Below are positions 8,330-16,682 of a DNA stretch of 64,000 bases, piece after piece (the first letter of the stretch is position 1; each line of letters opens with the position of its first letter). The position numbers were made by a program, and so were the translations under genes. This stretch comes from Chitinophaga pinensis (GTDB lineage: Bacteria; Bacteroidota; Bacteroidia; Chitinophagales; CAMDFR01), in the NCBI GenBank assembly GCA_945860705.1, contig CAMART010000003.1, positions 1 to 64,000 of the forward strand, read 5' to 3'. The notes below the pieces were generated by a model. That model saw only the letters and a program-made list of their open reading frames with translations. It searched no databases and was not told where the DNA came from.

Positions 8330-9406
8330 TCAATACCTCAAAGTCTTTAACTTATTTTCTGTTTCTATCCATTCTTTCTGTGCGTCAGATGTAGCTGTGA
8401 TTCCGCATCCTACATAGTAGTGAATATTGGTTTTATCGATACTTGCACAACGAAGGTTTACGTATAAGTCTACATTTTTTTTATCTGTAAATATTCCTAA
8501 ATATCCTGTGTAAAATGTTCTATCATACGCTTCATTTTCAAGGATATATTCTTTACAAATCTCTTTTGGCATACCACAAACAGCTGGTGTAGGATGAAGC
8601 GTATTTATTATATCTATTATATTATTTTCATCAGAAACAGTCGCATGTATGTCTGTACGAAGATGAGCAATATTGCCTGCTTCTAGTGTATATGGTGTTG
8701 AAATTTGAATATCTTTTAAATAAAGACCTTTTAATTTTTCATCAATATATTCTGTGACTATGCGTTGTTCTTCTTGTTCTTTTTCTCCCCAAGTATAAGT
8801 AGAATTTTCGTTGCTGAGTTGTGTTCCTGCAAGTGAAATCGTATGCAATCTATTTTCATCTACTCGCAAAAGCGTCTCTGGTGTGGCACCCATCCAACAC
8901 TCTCGATTTGGTATATATATCATGTAGTTGAAAGCATGATGGTATTTATCACATAAATTTAAAAATTTAGAAACTAAATCGATTTCATTTGTTGTAGAAA
9001 AAACACGAGAGGCCACCAACTTATTAAATGTACCAGTCTGAATTGAGTTTTTTATTTTGTCTACATATTGGATAAATCCTTCTTCTGTAAGCTGCGTTTG
9101 ATTTTTATTTTCTATGCTATTACTTGCATCAATATCATCTAGAGTTTTTGAAAAATCTAGAATTTGATTATCTGAATATTTTTTTTGTATAGGGATAATA
9201 AATCCTTTTTGTTTAGCATCAAAAGGCATAAAAACAAATGAATTATCCCTTATTTCTTCTATAAATGCAGTACTATATTCTTTAGCAATAATTAATTGAA
9301 GAGAATCAGTATTTGGTTTTTTGTACAACACAAAAACTTCGCTACTATTCAAACAATTTTTCGTAATTTTATCAAGTGCATTATAGTATGTTTGAAAAAA
9401 ACTCAT
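8330..9406 (-). CDS. Isochorismate synthase (chorismate-binding enzyme)
   Basis: 358 aa with the chorismate-utilising fold. Diagnostic blocks: MGATPETLLRV, HTISLAGTQ, EAGNIAHLRTDI, LHPTPAVCGMPKE and YDRTFYTGYLGIF, followed by VNLRCASI and YYVGCGIT. The family interconverts chorismate and isochorismate; in a Bacteroidota genome the likely role is the first step of menaquinone synthesis (MenF-type). No other men genes are in the window. The ATG at 9406 lies inside the 5' end of the divergent lipoprotein gene, so the two coding starts overlap. No alternative start occurs before the conserved region. Confidence 0.88.
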   Translation of the reverse strand: MSFFQTYYNALDKITKNCLNSSEVFVLYKKPNTDSLQLIIAKEYSTAFIEEIRDNSFVFMPFDAKQKGFIIPIQKKYSDNQILDFSKTLDDIDASNSIENKNQTQLTEEGFIQYVDKIKNSIQTGTFNKLVASRVFSTTNEIDLVSKFLNLCDKYHHAFNYMIYIPNRECWMGATPETLLRVDENRLHTISLAGTQLSNENSTYTWGEKEQEEQRIVTEYIDEKLKGLYLKDIQISTPYTLEAGNIAHLRTDIHATVSDENNIIDIINTLHPTPAVCGMPKEICKEYILENEAYDRTFYTGYLGIFTDKKNVDLYVNLRCASIDKTNIHYYVGCGITATSDAQKEWIETENKLKTLRY

Positions 9407-9795
9407 ATAAGTCTATCTATTTTATGCTATGCTTTTTAATTATTAGTATAGTACTACTCTCCTATTCTTGTACGAAGCCAGAAAAAGAATATGCAGTCAT
9501 CAAAGGTACAGTAAATCATCATGAATGGGAAGTAGCTGGCATGAAAGTTTACCTAAAAAAAAATGCGAAAGATTTCCCAGGATTTGACGCATCAAAATAT
9601 GATGATAGCACCATAGCGCGCAGTGGTGAGCGTTTCAAAGCACCTTTTGTATTCAGAAATTTGGAACCCGGCGACTATTATTTGATGGCTACAGGATTTG
9701 ATACGCTTTTTAATATGCCTGCAAAAGGAGCTCTACAAGTGACTATACAAAGCAACTATGATATCAAAAATGTAGTTCTTGTAGTTAGCGAATAA
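9388..9795 (+). CDS. Small lipoprotein with prealbumin-like beta fold
   Basis: The ORF track uses a GTG at 9376; the ATG at 9388 gives a better lipoprotein signal, MFEKNSYKSIYFMLCFLI...LSYSC, with a lipobox Cys (135 aa). The mature part (YAVIKGTVNHHEWEVAGMKV, later LEPGDYYLMATG and IQSNYDIKNVVLVV) resembles carboxypeptidase-regulatory-like/prealbumin beta-sandwich modules common in Bacteroidota envelope proteins. It is probably anchored in the inner leaflet of the outer membrane. Specific function unknown. Its 5' end overlaps that of the divergent isochorismate synthase gene. It ends 37 nt before the ureohydrolase gene, which has its own promoter box. Confidence 0.75.
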   Translation: MFEKNSYKSIYFMLCFLIISIVLLSYSCTKPEKEYAVIKGTVNHHEWEVAGMKVYLKKNAKDFPGFDASKYDDSTIARSGERFKAPFVFRNLEPGDYYLMATGFDTLFNMPAKGALQVTIQSNYDIKNVVLVVSE

Positions 9796-9820
9796 AATAT
9801 AAATACTATTTTTTTATAAC

Positions 9821-9828
9821 TAATTTTG
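9821..9828 (+). promoter_or_regulatory. TAnnTTTG promoter box directly before ureohydrolase start
   Basis: TAATTTTG, exact consensus, ending 4 nt before the ATG at 9833. A start site at the usual distance would fall on or next to the ATG, predicting a leaderless mRNA. Confidence 0.6.
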
Positions 9829-9832
9829 TGCT

Positions 9833-10870
9833 ATGAGTAAAGAAGAAAAATTATCAAACTACGACCCAAGTGGTGTAGGTGCATCTGGAAGCATTTATGG
9901 ACTTCCATTCAATTTTGAAGAATCTAGAATCATACTACTTCCTGTGCCTTGGGATGTGACCGTATCATATGGCGAAGGCACCCATGAAGCGCCAGAGCGC
10001 ATTCTTGATGCTTCATCACAAGTAGATTTGTATGATTTTGACAATCCTGATGCTTGGGAAAACGGCATCTATATGCTCGATATCTCTGAGGAGATAAAAG
10101 GAATCTCTCACTTAAACAGAGCTAAGGCTACAGAAATAATCAAATACCAAGAGAAGGGAGGAAATCTAGAAGAAAACCATGCCCTCAAACAACAGTTGGC
10201 TGAAGTAAACGAAGCTAGTAGCAACTTAAATAAATGGGTATTTGATCAAGCAAATACGCTACTCAATAGAGGTAAAATAGTAGGTCTTGTAGGTGGCGAC
10301 CATAGCACTCCGCTAGGCTATTTAATGGCTCTTGCTAATAAATATGAAGATTTTGGTATCCTACAAATAGATGCACATGCAGACTTACGTGAGGCATACG
10401 AAGGTTTTACATACAGCCATGCATCTATCATGTACAATGCACTCAAAGAAATAAAAAATATCTCCAAACTCATACAAGTAGGTGTGCGAGATATTTGTCA
10501 CGAAGAAGTGAACTTAATCAACGAAAGTAAAGGTAGAGTGATATCCTACTTTGACCCTTATCTAAAAGAACAATCATACCTTGGCAAACACTGGAATGAC
10601 TTGTGTGAACGTATCATCAAAGACTTACCACAACATGTATATATCAGCTATGATATAGATGGTCTTGACCCTAAACTTTGCCCAGGAACAGGTACGCCTG
10701 TAGCAGGAGGCTTTGAAGTGGAGATGGTCAACTACTTGATAGGAAAAGTAAAAGAAAGTGGTAGAAAAATCATCGGCTTTGATCTAGTAGAAGTAGGTAC
10801 TAGCGAGTGGGATGCCAACGTAGGCGCACGTGTGCTCTACAAACTATGCAATCTGGCTAGTATTGATTAA
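9833..10870 (+). CDS. Agmatinase / arginase-family ureohydrolase
   Basis: 345 aa with all binuclear manganese ligand motifs of the ureohydrolase superfamily: GGDHSTPLGY, QIDAHADLR and ISYDIDGLDP. The SPGTGTPVAGG-like turn appears as CPGTGTPVAGGFE. These enzymes hydrolyse agmatine, arginine or formimidoylglutamate, releasing urea or formamide. The sequence looks closest to the agmatinase-like group of Bacteroidota, but the substrate cannot be fixed by eye. Residues 108-140 (EENHALKQQLAEVNEASSNL) are an insertion-like helix. A promoter box ends 4 nt upstream, and a palindrome plus tandem repeat follows the stop codon. Confidence 0.88.
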   Translation: MSKEEKLSNYDPSGVGASGSIYGLPFNFEESRIILLPVPWDVTVSYGEGTHEAPERILDASSQVDLYDFDNPDAWENGIYMLDISEEIKGISHLNRAKATEIIKYQEKGGNLEENHALKQQLAEVNEASSNLNKWVFDQANTLLNRGKIVGLVGGDHSTPLGYLMALANKYEDFGILQIDAHADLREAYEGFTYSHASIMYNALKEIKNISKLIQVGVRDICHEEVNLINESKGRVISYFDPYLKEQSYLGKHWNDLCERIIKDLPQHVYISYDIDGLDPKLCPGTGTPVAGGFEVEMVNYLIGKVKESGRKIIGFDLVEVGTSEWDANVGARVLYKLCNLASID

Positions 10871-10878
10871 ATTCCATC

Positions 10879-10898
10879 CAATGGGCTTAAGCCCATTG
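10879..10898. repeat. 20-bp perfect palindrome (CAATGGGCTT and its complement)
   Basis: A perfect, loop-free 20-bp palindrome 9 nt after the ureohydrolase stop codon. Its right arm is the first copy of the tandem repeat that follows. No U-tract follows, so it is not a standard intrinsic terminator. Confidence 0.85.
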
Positions 10899-10973
10899 AC
10901 AAAAAAACTTAAGCCCATTGACAAATAAACTTAAGCCCATTGACAAATAAATTTTAGCCCATTGACAAAAAAA
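10886..10973. repeat. Four tandem 22-bp repeats built from a palindrome arm
   Basis: Four directly repeated 22-bp units, CTTAAGCCCATTGACAAA plus a short A/T tail, at 10886-10907, 10908-10929, 10930-10951 and 10952-10973. Units 1-3 differ only at one position of the tail; unit 4 has TTTTAG in place of CTTAAG. No spacers separate the units, so it is not a CRISPR array. It lies between the ureohydrolase gene and the lipocalin-like gene (ATG 11013). Confidence 0.9.
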
Positions 10974-11012
10974 GTTTGTAGACAATTAATTATTAACTAG
11001 GTAAAACAAGCA

Positions 11013-11498
11013 ATGAAAAAATCAATTTCCATCATACTTTTTTGTTTTCTATTTTCTATATCTTTTGCTCAGAAAAAGGAAGATATAGTAGGAAAGTGGA
11101 AGATAGTAAAACTTATTACAGAAGGTATAGAATTTGACTATGAAAATATCGAAAAATCAAAAAACGAGCACTTTATTAATAGCTATAATGAATATTTTGA
11201 TGATAAAAATATTGCATCCAAAGAAGATTCTCTAGAAATAGATTCTATAATAGAAATTGAATTTTTAATATATAAATCTATCATCTTTAATTTCAATAGT
11301 GACGGTACTTGTTTTGCAACTATGTTAGATAGGAAAGAAAATGTAATATATAGTAATGAAAATGGAATTCTAACTATTAAATATAGTGATGGACAAATTG
11401 AGAAATTATTTTATAAAATAGAAAATGATATACTTATTGTTTCAGATTCTGATACTGAAGATATTGAACTAACTGTCTATTTAAGAAAAGTTGATTAA
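11013..11498 (+). CDS. Secreted lipocalin-like domain protein
   Basis: 161 aa with a signal peptide (MKKSISIILFCFLFSISFAQ). The mature N-terminus has the lipocalin-like GKWKIVKLI start (G-x-W motif). Later strands follow the pattern of short Bacteroidota lipocalin-like proteins: FNFNSDGTCFATM, GILTIKYSDGQ and YKIENDILIVSD. These proteins are presumed periplasmic or surface beta-barrels that bind small hydrophobic ligands, but most have no assigned role. The gene follows the tandem repeat, with no TAnnTTTG box seen close by. A small membrane-protein gene follows 42 nt downstream. Confidence 0.7.
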   Translation: MKKSISIILFCFLFSISFAQKKEDIVGKWKIVKLITEGIEFDYENIEKSKNEHFINSYNEYFDDKNIASKEDSLEIDSIIEIEFLIYKSIIFNFNSDGTCFATMLDRKENVIYSNENGILTIKYSDGQIEKLFYKIENDILIVSDSDTEDIELTVYLRKVD

Positions 11499-11540
11499 TG
11501 TATTTACGAAAGCTAGCATATAAAAAATTGCTAAATAATT

Positions 11541-11843
11541 ATGAAAATAAAATTAGTACAAGTCACTTCTAGTATGATTTTTGGACTTTTTATTTATTAT
11601 GGATATTGGAACATCATTAGCGGAATTAATCCTATTTTTTTAGTAATTTTAGTTTCTGTATCATTGATATTGTTATTAATAAATTTGGTGCTTATTAAAA
11701 GATGCCAATATAAATTTTACACAATAATTATTTTCGTCATTTTAGGATTTGTTTTGCCTCTATTTATTATTTTTTCTAAAATGAATTCAATTAAATCTGA
11801 TAAAGTATCAAGAAGATATATTCAAGAAAATTACTCTAAATAA
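11541..11843 (+). CDS. Small three-helix membrane protein, unknown
   Basis: 100 aa, almost entirely hydrophobic: helices at about 8-25, 30-50 and 58-78, then a basic/Ser-rich cytoplasmic-type tail (MNSIKSDKVSRRYIQENYSK). I recognise no family. It follows the lipocalin-like gene by 42 nt in the same direction and may be cotranscribed. AT content and codon use match its neighbours. It could be a real small membrane protein or a remnant; the intact start, sensible topology and good reading frame favour a real gene. Confidence 0.55.
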   Translation: MKIKLVQVTSSMIFGLFIYYGYWNIISGINPIFLVILVSVSLILLLINLVLIKRCQYKFYTIIIFVILGFVLPLFIIFSKMNSIKSDKVSRRYIQENYSK

Positions 11844-11940
11844 AAAGAGTATTTAATTATAAGAATATAAAATATTCACTAATAAATTTTACTTTTCTAA
11901 TTAAGAAGTTTTAGAAGCTAAAAAAACAAATCTCCAACCC

Positions 11941-12594
11941 CTACTCCAACCTATCATCTGGATTACGTTTTTTCTTGAAGTCTCCATTTCGCCATGCTTG
12001 TATGAATTTGTACCATGCAAGTGGATTTACTTGTGTGATAGTAGTTGGTACTTGTCGTCCGTAGTAAAATCGTTGCTGTTCTTTTTTCATAAAATAATCG
12101 CCATTCTCATTGCCATCCATCGCCATATGTTCGCCAATCTCAGACATACGTTGTTTATTTAAGTTTTTATTTGCTATAGCTATTTGGTCATCGGCATAGT
12201 CGCCATTTACAAATCTATCTCTAAACTCCTCTCGACTCATACGTGGCAATATAAATATAGTATCTAGATATTCATTATCTCTAGACATAAGTTGAACTAT
12301 AGTGAGTTTATCTTTATCTAGATTAGAAGGCAATACATATATATGCGGACTATAACCTACACTAGTGAACAAGATACTATCTCCCTCGCGAGCTACAAAC
12401 GAAAAGAATCCATCTTCTCTACTAAAAACACCTCGTTTATCGGTTTTATTGAAAATAGCAACAAAAGGAATACCTACCAAACTATCTGTAGTGACTACCA
12501 ATCCAGAAAGTTGGATGATTTTTTTGTTATTGTTTTGTGCCTGTGTATGAGCAAAAACAAACAAAACCAATACTATGTAAATTAGTTTTTTCAA
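11941..12594 (-). CDS. Secreted protein with carboxypeptidase-regulatory-like domain
   Basis: 217 aa, with signal peptide MKKLIYIVLVLFVFAHTQAQ. Residues about 28-105 form a CarboxypepD_reg-like beta-sandwich (IIQLSGLVVTTDSLVGIPFVAIFN, then GFFSFVAREGDSILFTSVGY), the domain at the N-terminus of many TonB-linked proteins. Here it stands alone with a charged C-terminal region ending in NPDDRLE. The start is TTG (12594-12592); a TAGATTTG box ends only 5 nt upstream, leaving no room for a leader or for an earlier start. Probably periplasmic; function unknown. Confidence 0.78.
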   Translation of the reverse strand: MKKLIYIVLVLFVFAHTQAQNNNKKIIQLSGLVVTTDSLVGIPFVAIFNKTDKRGVFSREDGFFSFVAREGDSILFTSVGYSPHIYVLPSNLDKDKLTIVQLMSRDNEYLDTIFILPRMSREEFRDRFVNGDYADDQIAIANKNLNKQRMSEIGEHMAMDGNENGDYFMKKEQQRFYYGRQVPTTITQVNPLAWYKFIQAWRNGDFKKKRNPDDRLE

Positions 12595-12599
12595 TACTA

Positions 12600-12607
12600 C
12601 AAATCTA
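12600..12607 (-). promoter_or_regulatory. TAnnTTTG promoter box next to a TTG start
   Basis: TAGATTTG on the minus strand, ending 5 nt before the TTG start at 12594. It predicts a leaderless mRNA beginning at or beside a non-ATG codon. Confidence 0.55.
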
Positions 12608-12665
12608 GTTGAAATTTAAAGATAAAACCCATGTACATATATTAATAAATCTTAAAAAGAAATGT

Positions 12666-14054
12666 TTAGCTCTGTTTGATTATTTCTTGAATATCGCTCA
12701 TGATCTGATGTGCTATATGGTCTGCTGTAGTCATATGGCTACTTTCGGCATATATACGCACGATAGGCTCTGTATTAGATTTACGCAGTTGCACCCATTC
12801 TTTATCAAATTCTATTTTCAAACCATCGATATCGTTGATAGGCTGTTTGCTGTACTTAGTTTTTATTTTAGCAAATATTTTATCTAAGTCTACTGATTTA
12901 TCTACTTCTATTTTATTTTTAGATATAAAATAATCTGGATAAGTTCTTCTGAGTATTGAGCAGGTTTTATTGCTTTTGGCAAGATGTGTCAAAAATAAGG
13001 CTATACCCACCAAGGCATCTCTACCATAGTGTAATTCTGGATATATAATACCTCCATTGCCCTCACCTCCTATCACGGCGTTTATCGCTTTCATTTTTTC
13101 TACTACATTCACCTCTCCTACCGCAGATGCTTCGTAAGTCATACCATGTTTTTCGGTCACATCTCTGAGCGCTCGTGTAGAAGATAGATTAGAAACAGTA
13201 TTGCCAGGTGTATTCATCAATACATAATCTGCCACAGCTACTAGAGTATACTCTTCACCAAACATACTTCCATCTTCGCATACCAAAGCCAATCTATCTA
13301 CATCTGGGTCTACTACTATACCTAGATGCGCCTTATGATGTTTTACTTGTGAAGAAATCTCCGTAAGATGCTCTGGAAGTGGCTCTGGATTATGAGGGAA
13401 ATGACCTGTAGGTTCACAGAATATTTCTATGATATTTTTTACACCCAAAGCTCTTAGTAATTGTGGTACTGCTATACCTCCTGTCGAGTTCACTGCGTCT
13501 ACTACTATACTAAAATTAGCTTGAGCTATTGCATCTTTGTCTACTAAAGGCAAATTTAAAATCATCTCAATATGCCTGGTGATATAACTAACGTCTTTGC
13601 TATATTTGCCTATAGAATTGACATCTGCAAATTCAAAATCATTATTATTGGATAGTGCTAAAACTTCTTCACCATCTTTCGCACTCAGAAACTCTCCTTT
13701 TTCATTAAGCAATTTCAGTGCATTCCATTGTTTTGGATTGTGGCTAGCAGTGAGTATGATACCTCCACCTGCTTTTTCTACAGGTACAGCCACTTCTACT
13801 GTAGGTGTAGTACTGAGCCCCACATCTACCACATCCATACCTAAGCTAAGTAAAGTACCAACCACCAAATGATTGCACATTTCGCCAGATATACGGGCAT
13901 CTCTACCTACCACTATTTTTTTATTACCAGTTTTGGCTGTTATAAAACGAGCATAAGCCGTAGTAAATTTTACAATATCAAAAGGAGTAAGATTTTCATC
14001 TGGTTTTCCTCCTATAGTTCCTCTTATTCCAGAAATAGATTTTATTAAACTCAA
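12666..14054 (-). CDS. glmM: Phosphoglucosamine mutase
   Basis: The four domains of the phosphohexomutase family are present: LIKSISGIRGTIGG at the N-terminus, the phosphoserine loop ILTASHNPKQWNALKL, the metal loop DPDVDRLAL, the sugar loop GEGNGGIIYPELHYGRDALVG, and the C-terminal phosphate-binding RKSNTEPIVRIYAE. GlmM converts glucosamine 6-phosphate to glucosamine 1-phosphate for peptidoglycan and LPS; phosphomannomutase activity is an alternative. The ORF track starts at a TTG (14078) that lies inside a TAATTTTG promoter box, so I choose the TTG at 14054, giving 462 aa and the usual SLIKSISG N-terminus. Confidence 0.92.
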   Translation of the reverse strand: MSLIKSISGIRGTIGGKPDENLTPFDIVKFTTAYARFITAKTGNKKIVVGRDARISGEMCNHLVVGTLLSLGMDVVDVGLSTTPTVEVAVPVEKAGGGIILTASHNPKQWNALKLLNEKGEFLSAKDGEEVLALSNNNDFEFADVNSIGKYSKDVSYITRHIEMILNLPLVDKDAIAQANFSIVVDAVNSTGGIAVPQLLRALGVKNIIEIFCEPTGHFPHNPEPLPEHLTEISSQVKHHKAHLGIVVDPDVDRLALVCEDGSMFGEEYTLVAVADYVLMNTPGNTVSNLSSTRALRDVTEKHGMTYEASAVGEVNVVEKMKAINAVIGGEGNGGIIYPELHYGRDALVGIALFLTHLAKSNKTCSILRRTYPDYFISKNKIEVDKSVDLDKIFAKIKTKYSKQPINDIDGLKIEFDKEWVQLRKSNTEPIVRIYAESSHMTTADHIAHQIMSDIQEIIKQS

Positions 14055-14075
14055 AGCAATAGTATTTTTGTAAAA

Positions 14076-14083
14076 CAAAATTA
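14076..14083 (-). promoter_or_regulatory. TAnnTTTG promoter box (glmM)
   Basis: TAATTTTG on the minus strand, 21 nt before the preferred TTG start at 14054. It contains the upstream TTG used by the ORF track, which argues against that start. Confidence 0.6.
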
Positions 14084-14110
14084 GTAAATAATATCGTAAT
14101 CAATAATAAT

Positions 14111-14851
14111 ATGAGTAATAACAAAAAAGAATGGTTTGCCACTTGGTTTGATAGTCCCTACTACCACACCTTATACAAACATAGAGACCATAGCGAAGCA
14201 AGCCAATTTATTGATAAACTAAGTTCTTATCTACAAATAAATGACTCACATAAAATATTGGACTTGGCCTGTGGCAAAGGAAGACATGCCATACAACTGA
14301 GCAAAAGCTATGCTGAAGTTTGGGGTGTAGACTTATCTGAAAACAGTATACTCGAAGCAAAAAAATCTGAAACTACTAATTTACATTTCGACACGCACGA
14401 TATGCGTGAGGTATTCAAAGCAAATTATTTCACACATGTTTTGAATCTTTTTACCAGTTTTGGCTACTTTGATGATGAGGCAGACAATCTAAAAATGCTT
14501 CAATCTATAAACACTATGCTATTAGAAGATGGAATATTACTCATTGATTTTTTTAATAGTAATAAAGTAATCAAGAATATGATAGCTCATGAAAAGAAAG
14601 TGATAGATGGAATTATTTTTTCTATTGATAAAAAAATTGAGAATAAAAAAATCATTAAAAAGATCAGTTTTCAAGATAAAGGAATAGCACACGAATATTT
14701 TGAACAAGTACAATTATTTAGCAAAAATGAAATAGTGAGCATGCTTGAGCAGACAAATTTTAGTGTTTTAGATATATTTGGCAATTATCAATTAGAGAAT
14801 TTCGACACTGAAAACTCAGATAGATTGATAATAGTAGCGGAGAAGAAGTAA
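14111..14851 (+). CDS. Class I SAM-dependent methyltransferase
   Basis: 246 aa. The Rossmann methyltransferase fold shows motif I ILDLACGKGRHAIQLS, motif II WGVDLSENSILEA and the motif after it, LHFDTHDMREVF, then NLFTSFGYFDDEADN and GILLIDFFN. The small-molecule class I methyltransferases of this type cannot be assigned a substrate by sequence. No Cys-rich or tRNA-binding addition is seen. It is divergent from glmM, with start codons 57 nt apart, and is followed 10 nt after its stop by a 22-bp perfect palindrome. Confidence 0.88.
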   Translation: MSNNKKEWFATWFDSPYYHTLYKHRDHSEASQFIDKLSSYLQINDSHKILDLACGKGRHAIQLSKSYAEVWGVDLSENSILEAKKSETTNLHFDTHDMREVFKANYFTHVLNLFTSFGYFDDEADNLKMLQSINTMLLEDGILLIDFFNSNKVIKNMIAHEKKVIDGIIFSIDKKIENKKIIKKISFQDKGIAHEYFEQVQLFSKNEIVSMLEQTNFSVLDIFGNYQLENFDTENSDRLIIVAEKK

Positions 14852-14861
14852 ATACTTATAT

Positions 14862-14883
14862 CCAAGGGGTTTAAACCCCTTGG
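14862..14883. repeat. 22-bp perfect palindrome (CCAAGGGGTTT and its complement)
   Basis: A perfect, loop-free palindrome starting 10 nt after the methyltransferase stop codon. It is not followed by a U-tract. Architecture and position match the palindrome at 10879-10898, although the sequence differs. Confidence 0.85.
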
Positions 14884-14982
14884 GGAAAGGTATAGTTAAA
14901 CACATTATCGAAATTCCGTTAATCAATTTATGTAAAAATAAATCTAACTATTATTCGTTTTATTTATAAATTTATATTTAGA

Positions 14983-15420
14983 ATGAAAATAACTTTACAA
15001 TATTTACCCCAACTTTTTTCTTTGGTATTAATTTACATTATTATCAACTCATTAACTTCTTGTAATAAAAATAAAATAAATGAAGAACTTATTGGCAGTT
15101 GGAGGTTAGATAGTATTATGCCTATATCATCTAAAGTTGGTTTGCAAGATACTATAATCGGTTATACTGTAGTTCAGTTTAAGGAGGATAAAACTTTAAA
15201 CATTTCAACTATAGGAATTATTGCAGGCACTTATGAACTTAAAAAAAAGAATAAAATTACTGCTGTCGTAGAGCGTAAAGCTACAACAGGTTATACAATT
15301 CCACACTGGCAAAATGTACTCATAGATTTATTAAATAATGCAGTAAGATATGATATAAATAACAATCAATTAACAATTTATAAAAGTGACAATTGGATAG
15401 GTAAATTATCAAGATTATAA
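14983..15420 (+). CDS. Lipocalin-like lipoprotein
   Basis: 145 aa. The signal sequence ends in a lipobox (IIINSLTSC, Cys at 27). The mature part starts with LIGSWRLDSI, the G-x-W opening of short lipocalin-like proteins, followed by VVQFKEDKTLNIST and GTYELKKKNKITAVV. It resembles the protein at 11013 in layout, but that one has no lipobox. Probably anchored in the outer membrane; ligand unknown. Its stop codon is 2 nt before the DUF2851 start, so the two are likely cotranscribed. A near-consensus TATATTTA box ends 2 nt before the ATG. Confidence 0.72.
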   Translation: MKITLQYLPQLFSLVLIYIIINSLTSCNKNKINEELIGSWRLDSIMPISSKVGLQDTIIGYTVVQFKEDKTLNISTIGIIAGTYELKKKNKITAVVERKATTGYTIPHWQNVLIDLLNNAVRYDINNNQLTIYKSDNWIGKLSRL

Positions 15421-15422
15421 AC

Positions 15423-16682
15423 ATGAAAATAAAAGAAGAACTACTCCATTTTATTTGGCAGTACAAGCTATTTGATACTAGTAATCTGGTATGCACTAAT
15501 GGAGAGAAAATAAGCATCGTGCAGTTTGGCAAATTGAATACTAATGCTGGTCCTGACTTTAGTCACGCACAAGTAAAAATTGGTGATACACTTCTAGCTG
15601 GACATATAGAAGTTCATGTATTTAGTAGTGATTTTACTAAACATCAACATCAATTAGATGATGCATATAAAAATTTGATACTACATGTTGTATATGCTCA
15701 TGACAAAGAAATAGACGCTCTCAACTATCCTACATTAGAGCTCAAAAAATATATATCAAAAGACACAATTCATAAATACGAAGAACTAGTAGAAGCATTG
15801 CATCCTATACCCTGCAATAAACTTTACAAAAAAATTGATGAAATCAAGTATCAGTTTTTCATGCAAAAACTTTGCATAGAAAGACTAGAAAGTAAAGTAG
15901 AAAACATAGCACAAATACATACTCAATATAAAGGCGATTGGAATAAAACAGCTACTATTCTTATCAGTGGCTATATGGGGCAAAACATCAATAAAGAAGC
16001 ATTTATGAGATTGCTAGCTAGTTTTGACCATAAGATCATAATTAAATATTGCAAAAACAGAACAAAAACTGAAGCGCTACTTATGGGGCAAAGTGGATTG
16101 TTAGATTCTAAACATGCAGAAAAAGACAATCCATATATTCAAGAACTTCAAAAAGAATACAATTATTTAAAATGCCTAAATGAACTCACTCCAATCAAAG
16201 ATATTGAATGGAAATTTGCCAAGATGCGTCCTGTTGCATTTCCTACAGTGCGTATTTCTCAATTGGCACATATTTTATTTTTGTATCCCAATATTTTTGA
16301 TGAATTAATTTTAGGATTTGATATCAAAAACATCTATAAACAGCTCGACGTACAATGTCACGAAACCTGGTCGCCAAGCAACATTGAACAAGTGACACTA
16401 GGGAAAACTACTATTGATATCATTATCATCAATGCTATAGTTCCATTGCTCTATTTTTATGGGAAAGAAAGTGGGGAACAGAGTTACTGCGACAAAGCCA
16501 TAGAAATACTCGAACATATAAAAGCAGAAAAAAACAAAATCACCAAACTCTATGAAGCTTTAGAATTTGATAATAAAAATGCACTTCACTCACAAGGTAT
16601 TCTAGAACTTAAAAATAATTATTGTGACTTGAAAAATTGTTTGAATTGTACTATTGGGTTGGAGATTTTAAAAAGAACATAG
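15423..16682 (+). CDS. DUF2851 family protein
   Basis: 419 aa, recognisable as the DUF2851 family of Bacteroidota from the N-terminal pattern MKIKEELLHFIWQYKLFD, GKLNTNAGPDFSHAQVKI and AGHIEVHVFSSDFTKHQHQLDDAY. The GPDF and D/H-containing blocks resemble nuclease-like active sites, but I cannot confirm that by eye. The C-terminus ends with a Cys-containing helical segment (NCLNCTIGLEIL). Cytoplasmic by appearance. It starts 2 nt after the lipoprotein stop. No function is established for the family. Confidence 0.85.
   Translation: MKIKEELLHFIWQYKLFDTSNLVCTNGEKISIVQFGKLNTNAGPDFSHAQVKIGDTLLAGHIEVHVFSSDFTKHQHQLDDAYKNLILHVVYAHDKEIDALNYPTLELKKYISKDTIHKYEELVEALHPIPCNKLYKKIDEIKYQFFMQKLCIERLESKVENIAQIHTQYKGDWNKTATILISGYMGQNINKEAFMRLLASFDHKIIIKYCKNRTKTEALLMGQSGLLDSKHAEKDNPYIQELQKEYNYLKCLNELTPIKDIEWKFAKMRPVAFPTVRISQLAHILFLYPNIFDELILGFDIKNIYKQLDVQCHETWSPSNIEQVTLGKTTIDIIIINAIVPLLYFYGKESGEQSYCDKAIEILEHIKAEKNKITKLYEALEFDNKNALHSQGILELKNNYCDLKNCLNCTIGLEILKRT

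Noticed and set aside
10886-10973. Possible CRISPR-like array
   Set aside because: Units are directly abutting 22-bp repeats with no unique spacers and no cas genes nearby; a tandem repeat explains them.
12609-12887. 92-aa plus-strand ORF beside glmM
   Set aside because: It lies mostly antisense to the glmM C-terminus and has no start context or domain.
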